Notes: a model not told the origin generated them from the letters alone. A DNA stretch of 64,000 bases from Saccharothrix deserti (GCF_009769385.1 NZ_ML775963.1:1-64000); one strand, 5' to 3'. Positions 27,100 through 35,453 are shown, counted from the first letter of the stretch. Program-made: numbers and translations.

Positions 27100-28380
27100 A
27101 TGACCGACCACGACCTGGTGCGCGGTGCGCGCGAGCGGTTGACGCAGGCCGCGACGGGGCTGGCGCGGACGCCGCTGAGCCTGCTCGGGTTGCCGCTGAT
27201 CCCGCTCCAACTCGTCACGTACCCGCTGATCCTGGTGACCGTCGGCGTGCCGCTGCTGCTGCTGTTCACCGCGCTGGCCCGCCGCTACACCGGCTTCTTC
27301 CGCCGTTGGGCGGCGGGCGTGCTGGGGGTGGAGATCCCGCCGCCGTACCGACTGCCCGAGAACCGGGGCCCGATGACCAGGGTCCGCACCGTCGCCACCG
27401 ATCCGGCGACGTGGCGCGACCTGGCGTTCCTGCCGGTCAACGCGATCACCGGCGTGTTCTGCGGCGTGGTGCCGATGGCGCTGTGGTTGGGCGGCGCGTT
27501 CGGGTTCATGGTGCCGTTGCTGTGGCTGACCAACGCGAACAGCATCGAGTACACCCTGGTCGACATCGACACCCCGGGCGGCTTCGTGCTCGCGCCGATG
27601 ATCGGCACCGCCTACCTGGCGCTGGCGTGGTGGGCCACCCCGCGAATCCCCCGGCTGCACGCCAGGGTCGTCAAGTGGCTGCTCGCGCCGAGCGCCAACG
27701 CCACTCTCACGGACCGGGTGCGGGTGCTGGCCGACTCACGGGCCGACACGGTCGACGCCCAGGCCGCCGAACTGCGCCGCATCGAACGGGACCTGCACGA
27801 CGGCGCGCAGGCCCGGCTGGTCGCGCTCGGCATGAGCCTCGGCATGGCCGAGGAACTGCTGGCCCGCGACCCCCGAGCGGCGCAGGAGCTGCTGGCCGAG
27901 GCACGCCAGTCGTCCACCCTGGCGTTGGCCGAGCTGCGGAACCTGGTGCGCGGCATCCACCCGCCGGTGCTGGCGGACCGCGGGCTGGACGGCGCGCTGC
28001 GCGCGTTGGCGCTGGCGCACCCGTTGCCGGTGGAGGTGGACCTGGAGCTGTCCGGGCGGCCGGAGGCGCCGGTCGAGTCGGCCGCCTACTTCGCGGTGGC
28101 CGAGACGTTGACGAACGTGGCCAAGCACAGCGGCGCCACCGGCGCGTGGGTGCGGGTCCGGCACGAGCACGGCAGGCTCTCGCTGATGATCGGCGACGAC
28201 GGGCGCGGCGGCGCGGCGGCGTCCGAGGGCGGTGGGTTGCGCGGAATCGAGCGCCGGCTGGCCGCGTTCGACGGCACACTCGGCATCGCGAGCCCGGTGG
28301 GCGGGCCGACCATCGTGACCATGGAGCTGCCGTGCGAGTTGTCCTCGGTGAAGACCTCGTCCTCCTCCGGGACGGCCTGA
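27100..28380 (+). CDS. Sensor histidine kinase (HisKA_3 type)
   Basis: A 426-residue membrane kinase. The N-terminal half has about four hydrophobic helices in two hairpins (LIPLQLVTYPLILVTVGVPLLLL; FGFMVPLLWLTNANS). The dimerisation and phosphorylation helix follows at about residue 225, with the phospho-acceptor His in RRIERDLHDGAQ and the usual LVALGMSLGMAEE. The ATPase domain has ETLTNVAKHSG (N box) and GDDGRGGAA...GGLRGIERR. This is the NarL-associated class found in many actinomycetes. The response-regulator gene overlaps by 49 bases and is its cognate partner. The signal is unknown. Confidence 0.9.
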   Translation: MTDHDLVRGARERLTQAATGLARTPLSLLGLPLIPLQLVTYPLILVTVGVPLLLLFTALARRYTGFFRRWAAGVLGVEIPPPYRLPENRGPMTRVRTVATDPATWRDLAFLPVNAITGVFCGVVPMALWLGGAFGFMVPLLWLTNANSIEYTLVDIDTPGGFVLAPMIGTAYLALAWWATPRIPRLHARVVKWLLAPSANATLTDRVRVLADSRADTVDAQAAELRRIERDLHDGAQARLVALGMSLGMAEELLARDPRAAQELLAEARQSSTLALAELRNLVRGIHPPVLADRGLDGALRALALAHPLPVEVDLELSGRPEAPVESAAYFAVAETLTNVAKHSGATGAWVRVRHEHGRLSLMIGDDGRGGAAASEGGGLRGIERRLAAFDGTLGIASPVGGPTIVTMELPCELSSVKTSSSSGTA

Positions 28381-28979
28381 TCCGGCTGCTCCAGGCCTAC
28401 GACTTCGACGTGGTGGAGGCGGTCGACTCCGGACCCGCCCTCCTCAAGGCCCTGGTCGACCACCGCCCGGACGTGGCGGTGGTCGACGTGCGCCTGCCGC
28501 CGACGTTCACCGACGAGGGCCTGCGGGCCGCCATCGAGGCCCGCAAACGGGTGCCGGGCCTGCCGGTCCTGGTGCTGTCGCAGTACGTCGAGCAGCTGTA
28601 CGCGCGGGAACTGCTGTCCGACCGGGGCGGCGCGGTCGGCTACCTGCTCAAGGACCGGGTCTCCGACGTCAAGCAGTTCGTGGACGCCATTCGCCGGGTC
28701 GCCGCCGGTGGCACCGCGATGGACCCCGAGGTCATCACCCAACTGCTCGCCCGCGGCGCGCGGGACCAGCCGCTGACCACGTTGACGCCGCGCGAGCGCG
28801 AAGTGCTCTCGCTGATGGCCGAAGGTCGTTCCAACGGCGCGATCGCCGGGCGGCTGTTCGTCACCGAGAAAGCCGTCGGCAAACACATCGCGAACATCTT
28901 CGGCAAGCTGGACCTGCCGTTGTCCGAGGACGACAACCGGCGGGTGCTCGCCGTGCTCGCGTATTTGGACCGGGTGTAG
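28332..28979 (+). CDS. NarL/LuxR-family response regulator
   Basis: A 215-residue response regulator. The receiver domain has VLGEDLVLLRDGL with the acidic pocket, the phospho-accepting Asp in VAVVDVRLPPTF, and VLVLSQYVE and YLLKDRVSDV for the switch Ser and Lys. The C-terminal LuxR helix-turn-helix is TPREREVLSLMAEGRSNGAIAGRL. It starts at a GTG inside the kinase gene, and overlap of 49 bases couples the two. LPPTFTDEGL after the Asp is a common actinobacterial variant. Targets are unknown, although DUF885 lies just downstream. Confidence 0.9.
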   Translation: MRVVLGEDLVLLRDGLIRLLQAYDFDVVEAVDSGPALLKALVDHRPDVAVVDVRLPPTFTDEGLRAAIEARKRVPGLPVLVLSQYVEQLYARELLSDRGGAVGYLLKDRVSDVKQFVDAIRRVAAGGTAMDPEVITQLLARGARDQPLTTLTPREREVLSLMAEGRSNGAIAGRLFVTEKAVGKHIANIFGKLDLPLSEDDNRRVLAVLAYLDRV

Positions 28980-29032
28980 TCGTTTGTCAGGCTAAGTACC
29001 ATCGGGTTTTCACGACGACCCGGGGGTGGCAC

Positions 29033-30673
29033 ATGGGCACGACGGCGGAGTTGGCCGACGAACTGCTCGACTTGATGTTCTCGCAGACGCCGTTGGGCGC
29101 GACGATCTACGGCGTGCCCGGATACGACCACCTGCTCACCGATCACCGGGCCGTGACCGAGGAATCGGCGCGGGCACGGGCGCTGGACATCGCCGACCGG
29201 GCGCGCGCCCTGCCGGCGGACGACGACCCGGTGACGCGTGCGGTGATCGTGCAGCAGGCCGAGGCGCTCGTGGACCAGATCGACGCGCTCGGCGTCGAGT
29301 ACACGATCACCGACTCGTTCTTCGCGCCGGCGGGCGAGGTGCTGTCGATCATGCCGACGACCGTGCTGTCCGGGCCGGAGTCCGAGCGGGCGTACCTGGA
29401 CCGGCTCGCCGCCATCCCCGAGTTCCTGCGCCGGGTCGCCGAACGGCAGCTCACGGGCGCCGCGTCGGGCCGCACGCCGGTCCAGCACCTCGTCGACGCC
29501 GCCGTGGCGCACATCGACCGCTACCTGGCCGCCGACGAGGACCCGCTGGCGCGGCCGGAGGGCGGCGAGGCGTTCACCGCCGAACGGGAACGGCTGCTGG
29601 CCGAGGTGGTGCGGCCCGCGTTCGCCGCCTACCGGGACGCGATCGCGGGCATCGGGGGACGCCCCACCGACCAGGTGGGCCTGAGCTGGCTGTCCGACGG
29701 CGAGGCGGTGTACACGGCGCTGGCGCGCGTCCAGACGACGACCAACCGAACGCCCAAGGAACTGCACCAGACCGGCCTGGACATCATGGCCGAGCTGGCC
29801 CGCGAGTACGCCGAACTGGGCGAACGGGTGTTCGGCACGTCCGACGTGGCCGAGATCTTCGAGCGGATGCGCACCGACCCGGCGTTGCGCTGGAACAGCG
29901 AGGACGAGCTGATCACCGCTGCCCGCGAGGCCGTGACCAGGGCGGAGGAGGCCGCGCCGCGCTGGTTCGGCCGGCTGCCCGAGCAGCGCTGCCGGGTGGA
30001 GCCGGTGCCGGCGGCCGACGCGCCGGGCGCGCCGCTCGCGTACTACACGCCGCCGTCGCCGGACGGGGTGCGGCCCGGCACGTACTCCGCGAACACCCAC
30101 CGGGTGCGGGAGCGGTTCCGGTACCAGGCCGAGGCGACCGCGTTCCACGAGGCCGTGCCGGGGCACCACTTCCAGATCACGCTGGCCCAGCAGCTGACCG
30201 GGCTGCCGATGCTGCGCCGGGTCGCCCAGGTGACCGCGTACCTGGAGGGCTGGGGCCTCTACACCGAGCGGCTGGCCGACGAGATGGGCCTGTACACGGA
30301 CGACGTGGCGCGGCTCGGGATGCTGGCGCTGGACTCGATGCGCGCCGGGCGGCTCGTGGTGGACACCGGTCTGCACGCGTACGGGTGGAGCCGCGCGCGG
30401 GCCATCGAGTACCTGCGCGAGAACACGCCGCTGGCCTCGGTGGAGATCGAGAACGAGGTCGACCGGTACATCGCCGCGCCCGGCCAGGCGCTGGCGTACA
30501 TGGTCGGCCGGCTGGAGATCCAGCGGATCCGTGCGGCGGCCGAGGAGGCGCTGGGCGACCGCTTCGACATCCGCGCGTTCCACGACGTGGTGCTGGGCGG
30601 CGGACCGCTCCCGTTGGCCGTGTTGGACGAGGTCGTCGCGGAATGGGTGCGCACCCATCGGGTGACGCAGTAG
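29033..30673 (+). CDS. DUF885 family metallohydrolase
   Basis: A 546-residue protein of DUF885, a family of putative zinc carboxypeptidase-like enzymes. The zinc-binding signature HEAVPGHHFQ (HExxx-HH pattern) is at about residue 375. YLEGWGLYTERLADEMGLY follows, where the Glu should complete the site. The rest is helical, as in M3/M32-like peptidases. No signal peptide, so cytoplasmic. Substrate unknown. The last codons GTGACGCAGTAG are the first copy of a 12-bp tandem repeat that continues past the stop. It lies about 50 bases after the response regulator, perhaps in the same transcript. Confidence 0.85.
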   Translation: MGTTAELADELLDLMFSQTPLGATIYGVPGYDHLLTDHRAVTEESARARALDIADRARALPADDDPVTRAVIVQQAEALVDQIDALGVEYTITDSFFAPAGEVLSIMPTTVLSGPESERAYLDRLAAIPEFLRRVAERQLTGAASGRTPVQHLVDAAVAHIDRYLAADEDPLARPEGGEAFTAERERLLAEVVRPAFAAYRDAIAGIGGRPTDQVGLSWLSDGEAVYTALARVQTTTNRTPKELHQTGLDIMAELAREYAELGERVFGTSDVAEIFERMRTDPALRWNSEDELITAAREAVTRAEEAAPRWFGRLPEQRCRVEPVPAADAPGAPLAYYTPPSPDGVRPGTYSANTHRVRERFRYQAEATAFHEAVPGHHFQITLAQQLTGLPMLRRVAQVTAYLEGWGLYTERLADEMGLYTDDVARLGMLALDSMRAGRLVVDTGLHAYGWSRARAIEYLRENTPLASVEIENEVDRYIAAPGQALAYMVGRLEIQRIRAAAEEALGDRFDIRAFHDVVLGGGPLPLAVLDEVVAEWVRTHRVTQ

Positions 30674-30709
30674 GTGATGCAGTAGCCGACGCAGTAGCCG
30701 ACCCGGTGG
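30662..30709 (+). repeat. 12-bp tandem repeat at the DUF885 stop codon
   Basis: Four imperfect copies of 12 bp (GTGACGCAGTAG, GTGATGCAGTAG, CCGACGCAGTAG, CCGACCCGGTGG) follow one another. The first copy includes the DUF885 stop codon, and the next two supply further in-frame TAG stops. Confidence 0.8.
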
Positions 30710-30775
30710 GTGACTGACACGGTGCGCGCGTTCGTGATCACCCAGCAGACGGGTGAAGCCAAGCGGCACCTAACG

Positions 30776-30849
30776 TGCCCCCGACGGGATTCGAACCCGT
30801 ACTGTGACTCTTTTAAGGAGCCTGCCTCTACCGATTGGGCTACGGGGGC
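30776..30849 (-). tRNA. tRNA with anticodon UAA in a short type I body
   Basis: The minus strand folds into a full cloverleaf of 74 bases. The acceptor stem GCCCCCG/CGGGGGC has discriminator A, and the D-arm contains GG (AATCGGTAGA). The anticodon stem is GGCTC/GAGTC with loop CTTAAAA. The variable loop is 5 bases. The T-arm is ACGGG-TTCGAAT-CCCGT. No CCA is encoded. The loop places the anticodon as UAA, which reads the leucine codon UUA. Bacterial leucine tRNAs have a long variable arm, which is absent here. The body looks more like a Lys-type tRNA. The amino acid it carries is therefore uncertain. It sits 88 bases downstream of the SagB-like gene on the same strand. Confidence 0.8.
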
Positions 30850-30936
30850 AGCGGGGAGCCTAAGCCGTTACCGAGCGTTCGTGGGGCTGGTTCGCAAGAA
30901 GTCCCCCGCACGGCTCAATGCGATCCACTATTGCGC

Positions 30937-32022
30937 TCATTCGGGTAATGGCCCCAGCGCACTCAGTCCAAGTACAACTTCGTGATAAGCGTCACAGCCA
31001 AGTGCTTGTTCGACCAGCTCATCCCGCAATGCTGCGGTGAAGCCGATACCAAAACCCATAGCCGTAGCAACCAAATAAGCCGTTTGGGACAGATGCCCTA
31101 CATCCATTTGCACAACACGGTAGGCACGTGACGTGTCGTAACGCCATCTAGTCCGTTCGAGTACTCCCGTGTACGCGAGGACCAACGGCGCCTGCCCGAC
31201 CCACTCCTGGTCGCCCGCCGCCGCGGTCATCTCGTCCTGCCCCCACACCACCCCGATGGGCTCCAGCGCGTGCGCGAGCCCGTCGTAGTGGTACCAACCC
31301 GGCTCCAACGCCTCGACCGCGCGCACGTGCGCGTACACCTCCACCGGGTGCCGCCCGCCGCCCGACGGGCTGGTCTTGAACACCGTCCCGGACCGCCCGA
31401 TCCGCGACCGCACGGGCGACGGCCCGGCCAACACCCCCAGCAGCTCACCGACCCGCGTCAACGACAGGGGTCCCGCACCGAACTCCCGGGTGGTGCGCCG
31501 GGCCAGCAGCACGTCGAGCAAGCCCGCCGCGGCCCACTTCGGGGTGGCATCCGGGGTGGGCACCTCCAGCGGGGGCAGCAGCACCGCGGTGCGGCCGAGG
31601 CTGCGGAACGGCGCGGGCGGCGGTGCGGCGGCGAGCTTGGCATCCAGCACGGCGTCGTGCTCGTCGGACTGCTGGAACGGTGCGTCGGCGAGGGTGCGGC
31701 TGGCGAAGTGGAAGTGCCGGGCGGACGGGCCCCAGGCGCTCCAGCCGGCCAGCAGGCGGCGTTCCTCGTCGTGCCGGGGCGAGCCCTCGACGATCAGCAC
31801 ACCGGCGTCGACCAGCTCGTCCAGCACCTTGCGCAGCGCCGCCCGGTCCGCCTCGCCGAGCGGCGCGAACAGCGCCTCGACATCGGTGAACTCGGCGAAC
31901 TTGCGGCACAGCAGCTCGGCGGTCTCACTGATGGCGAACTGCCGGTGGTGGAGGTAGTCGTCCCAGATCACGGCGCCGTCCTGGTAGAACAGCGTCGCGT
32001 GCTCAGCGACCTTTACCCGCAC
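30937..32022 (-). CDS. SagB-type nitroreductase-fold dehydrogenase with N-terminal RRE-like domain
   Basis: A 361-residue FMN-dependent dehydrogenase of the SagB/ThcOx type used in peptide tailoring. Residues about 1-85 look like a PqqD-like recognition domain (ISETAELLCRKFAEF, then KVLDELVDAGVLIVEG). The catalytic part has RRTTREFGAG (175-184), SGGGRHPVEVYAHV (220-233), GWYHYD, and the C-terminal QMDVGHLSQTAYLVATAMGFGIGF. Its start overlaps the end of the ATP-grasp gene by 20 bases. No YcaO cyclodehydratase gene, the usual partner, is nearby. The last ~69 codons have only about half G/C in third positions, against nearly all in the rest, and include a TTA codon (Leu359). A chimeric or recently joined 3' end is likely. 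Confidence 0.82.
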   Translation of the reverse strand: MRVKVAEHATLFYQDGAVIWDDYLHHRQFAISETAELLCRKFAEFTDVEALFAPLGEADRAALRKVLDELVDAGVLIVEGSPRHDEERRLLAGWSAWGPSARHFHFASRTLADAPFQQSDEHDAVLDAKLAAAPPPAPFRSLGRTAVLLPPLEVPTPDATPKWAAAGLLDVLLARRTTREFGAGPLSLTRVGELLGVLAGPSPVRSRIGRSGTVFKTSPSGGGRHPVEVYAHVRAVEALEPGWYHYDGLAHALEPIGVVWGQDEMTAAAGDQEWVGQAPLVLAYTGVLERTRWRYDTSRAYRVVQMDVGHLSQTAYLVATAMGFGIGFTAALRDELVEQALGCDAYHEVVLGLSALGPLPE

Positions 32023-33121
32023 CCAGGAGCTCCTTGAAGCGCGCCGCCACCCACTCGTGCACGGCCTCGGACACCGGCGCGTCCCCGGCCCGGTACTCGA
32101 ACCACCGCCAGTCGCAGTTGACGTTGACCTCCAGGAACACGTGGTCGCCGCCGGAGACCAGCAGGTCGAACGCGGCCACCTGGAGCCGCCAGTGCCTGGC
32201 CAGCGCGAGCAGCCGGTCGCTCAACCCGCTCGGCACGTCGACGGGCGTGACCCGGACCGCCTCGGGGTCGACCCACAGCTGCGCCGGGTCCAGCTTGTCC
32301 ACCTGGAACGCCATGCACCGCTCGCCGACCACGAACACGCGCAGCTCGGTGTCCGAAGGCACGTACTCCTGCACGATCACCGGCGCGGATTCGGGCACGT
32401 CACCGGCCCGGCTGGTCTCCAGCGGGCGCGGGAACAGGCCGTGCTGCATGCCGGGACGCGGTTCCAGCAGGTGACGGCCGGAGGTCTTGACGATGCACCG
32501 CCCGCCGCCCGGCCTGGTGCGGCCGGGTCGGGTGGTGACCGTGGTGCGCGGCACGCGCAGGCCGAACGCGGAGGCGTCCGCGAGCTGCGTGAGCCGGTTC
32601 AGGTGGGAGGTGTTGCGGCTCGGGTTGACGTGCGCCCAGTCGCCCCGGCTGGACAGCCAGTCGGCGACCGCGCCCCACTGGTCGACGGCGTACGCGCCGG
32701 CCAGGGTGCCGGGCTCGACGGGCAGCGAGGACAGCTCGAAGTGCCTGCGCCACACCAGCAGCGGGCGCAGCAGCCAGCGGTCCAGTTCCAGCAGCGGCTG
32801 GTCGGTGTAGACGGTCAGCGGCAGGTCCACGGAGCGGTCGGCGTCGATGCGGGCCATCCGGATGCCGCGTTCGGCCAGTGCGATGGAGAGCTCGTTCATC
32901 TCCATGTCGGCGGCGCGGGCGAGGACCAGCACGCAGGGCACGGGGCTGCCGTCGCCCTCGTCGACCATGCCGAGGCGGTGCACCTGCTCCTGGAAGTCCA
33001 GGCACTTCGGCTGCGACCGGAACAGGTAGTCCTGGCCTTGGAGCAACAGCGGGGTGGGTTTCGCCGGTCTGGCGGCCTCGGGTGGAGGAACGACCTCGTT
33101 CCCCCACCCGGAGACGGTCAT
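32003..33121 (-). CDS. Graspetide-type ATP-grasp peptide ligase (MvdC/MvdD/TgnB-like)
   Basis: A 372-residue ATP-grasp enzyme of the kind that joins side-chain carboxylates of a precursor peptide to Ser, Thr or Lys side chains as lactones or lactams. Seen: HVNPSRNTSHLNRLTQL near residue 170, the nucleotide loop GGGRCIVKTSGR, IVQEYVPSDTELRVFVV, and the metal-binding end AAFDLLVSG plus FLEVNVNCDWRWFE, which is very typical of graspetide synthetases. About 60 N-terminal residues (with PKCLDFQEQVHRL) precede the pre-ATP-grasp domain. The start lies 3 bases after the stop of a 40-codon peptide gene, and the end overlaps the SagB-like gene. It may also belong to a related ligase class with another product; the bond type cannot be read from sequence. 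Confidence 0.82.
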   Translation of the reverse strand: MTVSGWGNEVVPPPEAARPAKPTPLLLQGQDYLFRSQPKCLDFQEQVHRLGMVDEGDGSPVPCVLVLARAADMEMNELSIALAERGIRMARIDADRSVDLPLTVYTDQPLLELDRWLLRPLLVWRRHFELSSLPVEPGTLAGAYAVDQWGAVADWLSSRGDWAHVNPSRNTSHLNRLTQLADASAFGLRVPRTTVTTRPGRTRPGGGRCIVKTSGRHLLEPRPGMQHGLFPRPLETSRAGDVPESAPVIVQEYVPSDTELRVFVVGERCMAFQVDKLDPAQLWVDPEAVRVTPVDVPSGLSDRLLALARHWRLQVAAFDLLVSGGDHVFLEVNVNCDWRWFEYRAGDAPVSEAVHEWVAARFKELLGAGKGR

Positions 33122-33124
33122 GAC

Positions 33125-33247
33125 TCAGTCGTCTTTCTTGCTGCAAAAACGCTTTTCGGCGGTGGCGTACTCCGCGGAGTACTCTGCCAGCGCACGATCC
33201 TCGATCTCACCGCGGCGAAGCTGTGCGGCCAGCTCCTCGAGAGACAT
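33125..33247 (-). CDS. Candidate RiPP precursor peptide
   Basis: A 40-residue peptide immediately before the ATP-grasp gene (3-base gap), with AGAGAGGTGA upstream of its ATG. The first 20 residues are helical and charged (SLEELAAQLRRGEIEDRALA) like a leader. The tail is AEYSAEYATA followed by EKRFCSKKDD. It holds the Asp, Glu, Lys and Ser residues an ATP-grasp ligase could join, and one Cys. It lacks a TxxxEE-type repeated core known from microviridins. No hit can be named. The call rests on size, the ribosome site, and position in front of two tailoring-enzyme genes. Confidence 0.7.
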   Translation of the reverse strand: MSLEELAAQLRRGEIEDRALAEYSAEYATAEKRFCSKKDD

Positions 33248-33301
33248 CGCGGTCACCTCTCTCCCCACTGATGCATCACACATTCAGGCGATACACCAGC
33301 T

Positions 33302-33332
33302 GTATTCTCTGGTTCACGTTACGCAATGTCAA
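33302..33332 (-). promoter_or_regulatory. Likely promoter of the RiPP-type operon
   Basis: On the minus strand, a perfect -35 hexamer TTGACA (33327-33332) is followed 18 bases later by AGAATA (33303-33308), about 55 bases before the peptide gene start. The surrounding DNA is less GC-rich than its neighbours. Confidence 0.5.
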
Positions 33333-33386
33333 GGCGACGCGCTGTACGTTAGCCCGTATGGGGGCTCAAGTGAGAACGATGCGCCA

Positions 33387-33437
33387 AACGGCCCCTTGAG
33401 CGTCACGCCCGAACGGCGCAGCACGCAAGGGGCCGTT
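33387..33437 (-). terminator. Terminator after the NDH-2 gene
   Basis: Perfect 11-bp arms (AACGGCCCCTT / AAGGGGCCGTT) at 33387-33397 and 33427-33437 enclose a 29-base loop, just past the minus-strand stop codon at 33442. It insulates the RiPP-type operon from the NDH-2 transcript. Confidence 0.65.
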
Positions 33438-33441
33438 CCGC

Positions 33442-34767
33442 TCAGCTCTTGGTGGCGCGGTCGAACTCGGCCTTCGGCTCGTGGATCTGACCGAGGGCGA
33501 CGACCTCGCGGCCCGAGAACAGCGCTTGCGTCCAGTCCACGAACACCCGGAACTTGCGGTTCACCGTGGGCATGAACATGACGTGGTAGCTGCGGTGCAT
33601 GAACCAGGCGACGACGCCCTTGAAGCGCAGGCCGAACACGTCCGCCACGCCCTTGTACAGGCCGAGGCCCGCGACCGAGCCCAGGTACTTGTGGAAGTAC
33701 TCCTTGGGCTGCTTGCCGCGCAGGGTGGCCACGATGTTCTTGGTCAGCAGCTTCGACTGGCGGATGGCGTGCTGCGCGTTGGGCACGCAGGTCGCCGTCG
33801 GGTCCTCCTCGGTGCGCGACAGGTCCGGCACGGCCGAGCAGTCACCCGCCGCCCACACGCCCGGCAGGCCGACGACCTGCATCGCCGCCGTGCACCGCAC
33901 CCGACCGCGCTCGTCCAGCGGCAGGTCGGTGTTGCGGAGCATCGGGTTGGCCTTCATGCCCGCGGTCCAGATGATGGTGTCCGAGTCGAACTCGGTGCCG
34001 TCGTCGAGGACGACGTGGCCGCCCTCCATGCTCTTGACGCGCGTGTCGAGGTAGCACTTGATGCCGCGCTTCTCCAGCTGCTCGACGGTGTAGACGCCGA
34101 GCCGCGCGCTCACCTCGGGCATGATCCGGCCGGTGGCCTCGACCAGGACCCAGTGCATGTCGTCCTGCTTGAGGCCCTCGTAGTAGCGCAGCGCGTAGCG
34201 GGCCATGTCCTCCAGCTCCGCCAGCGTCTCGATGCCCGCGAAGCCGCCGCCGATGACGACGAAGCTCAGCAGCCGCTTGCGCAGCTCGGCGTCGTTGGTG
34301 CTGGCGGCCTGGTCGAGCCGCGACAGCACGTGGTTGCGCAGGTAGATCGCCTCGCCGATGGTCTTCATGCCGATGCCGACCTCGGGCAGGCCGGGGATGG
34401 GCAGGGTGCGCGAGATGGCACCCAGCGCGGAGACCAGCACGTCGTACTCGAACTCCTCGACGTGGCCGTCGGCGAGCTCGACCGTGACGGCCTTGCGCGA
34501 GTGCTCGATCCGGGTGGCGCGGCCGGTGACGACGTGGCAGCGCTTGAGGACGCGGCGCAGCGGCACCACGACGTGGCGGGGCTCGATGGAGCCGGCCGCC
34601 GCCTCGGGGAGGAACGGCTGGTAGGTCATGTGCGGCTGGGGGTCGATCACCGTGACGGACGCCTCGCCGGAACGCAGCTTCTTCTGCAATCCCAGCGCGG
34701 TGTACATGCCGACGTACCCACCGCCGACAATCACGATCCGTGTGGGTTGCGACTTCACAGCAGCCAT
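33442..34767 (-). CDS. ndh: Type II NADH dehydrogenase
   Basis: A 441-residue FAD enzyme of the NDH-2 family that passes electrons from NADH to menaquinone without pumping protons. The FAD site is IVIVGGGYVGMYTALGLQ (near residue 13). The NADH site is FVVIGGGFAGIETLAEL. WTAGMKANPML and VWAAGDCSAVP are typical second-half motifs. The C-terminal region contains amphipathic, membrane-facing helices (GVVAWFMHRSYHVMFM). The ATG giving MAAVKSQPTRIVIVG is used; an upstream extension of 20 residues is open but lacks a clear ribosome site. It is monocistronic with its own terminator. Confidence 0.9.
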   Translation of the reverse strand: MAAVKSQPTRIVIVGGGYVGMYTALGLQKKLRSGEASVTVIDPQPHMTYQPFLPEAAAGSIEPRHVVVPLRRVLKRCHVVTGRATRIEHSRKAVTVELADGHVEEFEYDVLVSALGAISRTLPIPGLPEVGIGMKTIGEAIYLRNHVLSRLDQAASTNDAELRKRLLSFVVIGGGFAGIETLAELEDMARYALRYYEGLKQDDMHWVLVEATGRIMPEVSARLGVYTVEQLEKRGIKCYLDTRVKSMEGGHVVLDDGTEFDSDTIIWTAGMKANPMLRNTDLPLDERGRVRCTAAMQVVGLPGVWAAGDCSAVPDLSRTEEDPTATCVPNAQHAIRQSKLLTKNIVATLRGKQPKEYFHKYLGSVAGLGLYKGVADVFGLRFKGVVAWFMHRSYHVMFMPTVNRKFRVFVDWTQALFSGREVVALGQIHEPKAEFDRATKS

Positions 34768-34937
34768 ACACCTATGGTCGCACCGCGTAGGGCGTTCCTG
34801 CGCATCGACGGGGCCCGTTGTGACCACAGTCGCCGGGTGATGACGGACACGCCGCCGCTGACCAGCGCAAGGGCACGAACCCGCTGAGAGGAACGATCCA
34901 GACGTTCAGCTCGCGCTGAGCGCGGAGAAGTGATTCC

Positions 34938-35453
34938 TCAGCCTTTGCGGCGCATCAGGAGAACCGCTCCGACGACCAGTCCGACCGCGCCCGCGAGCCC
35001 GATCACCTCGACCGCTTCGTCCGTTCGGCCGCCGGGCAACAGTAGGACGACGGCGGCGAGGACGAGCACGGAGAGTTGAACAGCGGCGAACCTCTTCGCG
35101 GGTGCCTTTAGTGCTTCCGGGTGAACGCGCGACGAGAGCGGGATGATCGCCGCGTAAGCGGACAAAACGTGCAAGAGGTGCAGGAGCACGACCAGCGCGA
35201 GCACGCCGGGCCACGACGGCTCGTCGCCCGCGAACACCATCGCCGCCGCCGGGTAGCCGATGATCAACGCGACCGCGGCGGACGCCGGGATCGCCATCGC
35301 GGCCACCGCCAGCACCCCGTACAGCGCGAGCGCCGGCCACTCGACCCCGTTGGCCGCCAGCACACCGGCCACGCCGGCCGCCACGACCCCGATCGCCGCC
35401 CGCAACACCCAACCGGGCAGCCCGACCCCCAACTCGGCCCTCACCGCGTCCAC
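34938..35453 (-). CDS. Four- to five-helix membrane protein
   Basis: A 171-residue protein that is almost wholly hydrophobic, with about five helices (VLRAAIGVVAAGVAGVLAA; LYGVLAVAAMAIPASAAVALIIGYP; VLALVVLLHLLHVLSAYAA; VQLSVLVLAAVVLLL; LAGAVGLVVGAVLLM) and a basic end (RRKG). I do not recognise the family. It is the last gene of the run DUF4129-hypothetical-MoxR-DUF58 on the same strand but is separated from DUF58 by 187 bases that contain a 22-bp-period repeat array. It may be the terminal gene of that operon. Confidence 0.65.
   Translation of the reverse strand: MDAVRAELGVGLPGWVLRAAIGVVAAGVAGVLAANGVEWPALALYGVLAVAAMAIPASAAVALIIGYPAAAMVFAGDEPSWPGVLALVVLLHLLHVLSAYAAIIPLSSRVHPEALKAPAKRFAAVQLSVLVLAAVVLLLPGGRTDEAVEVIGLAGAVGLVVGAVLLMRRKG

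Noticed and set aside
33125..33247. Free-standing PqqD-type carrier as the small gene
   Set aside because: It is only 40 residues and lacks the strand pattern of PqqD; an RRE-like region is instead at the N-terminus of the SagB-like protein.
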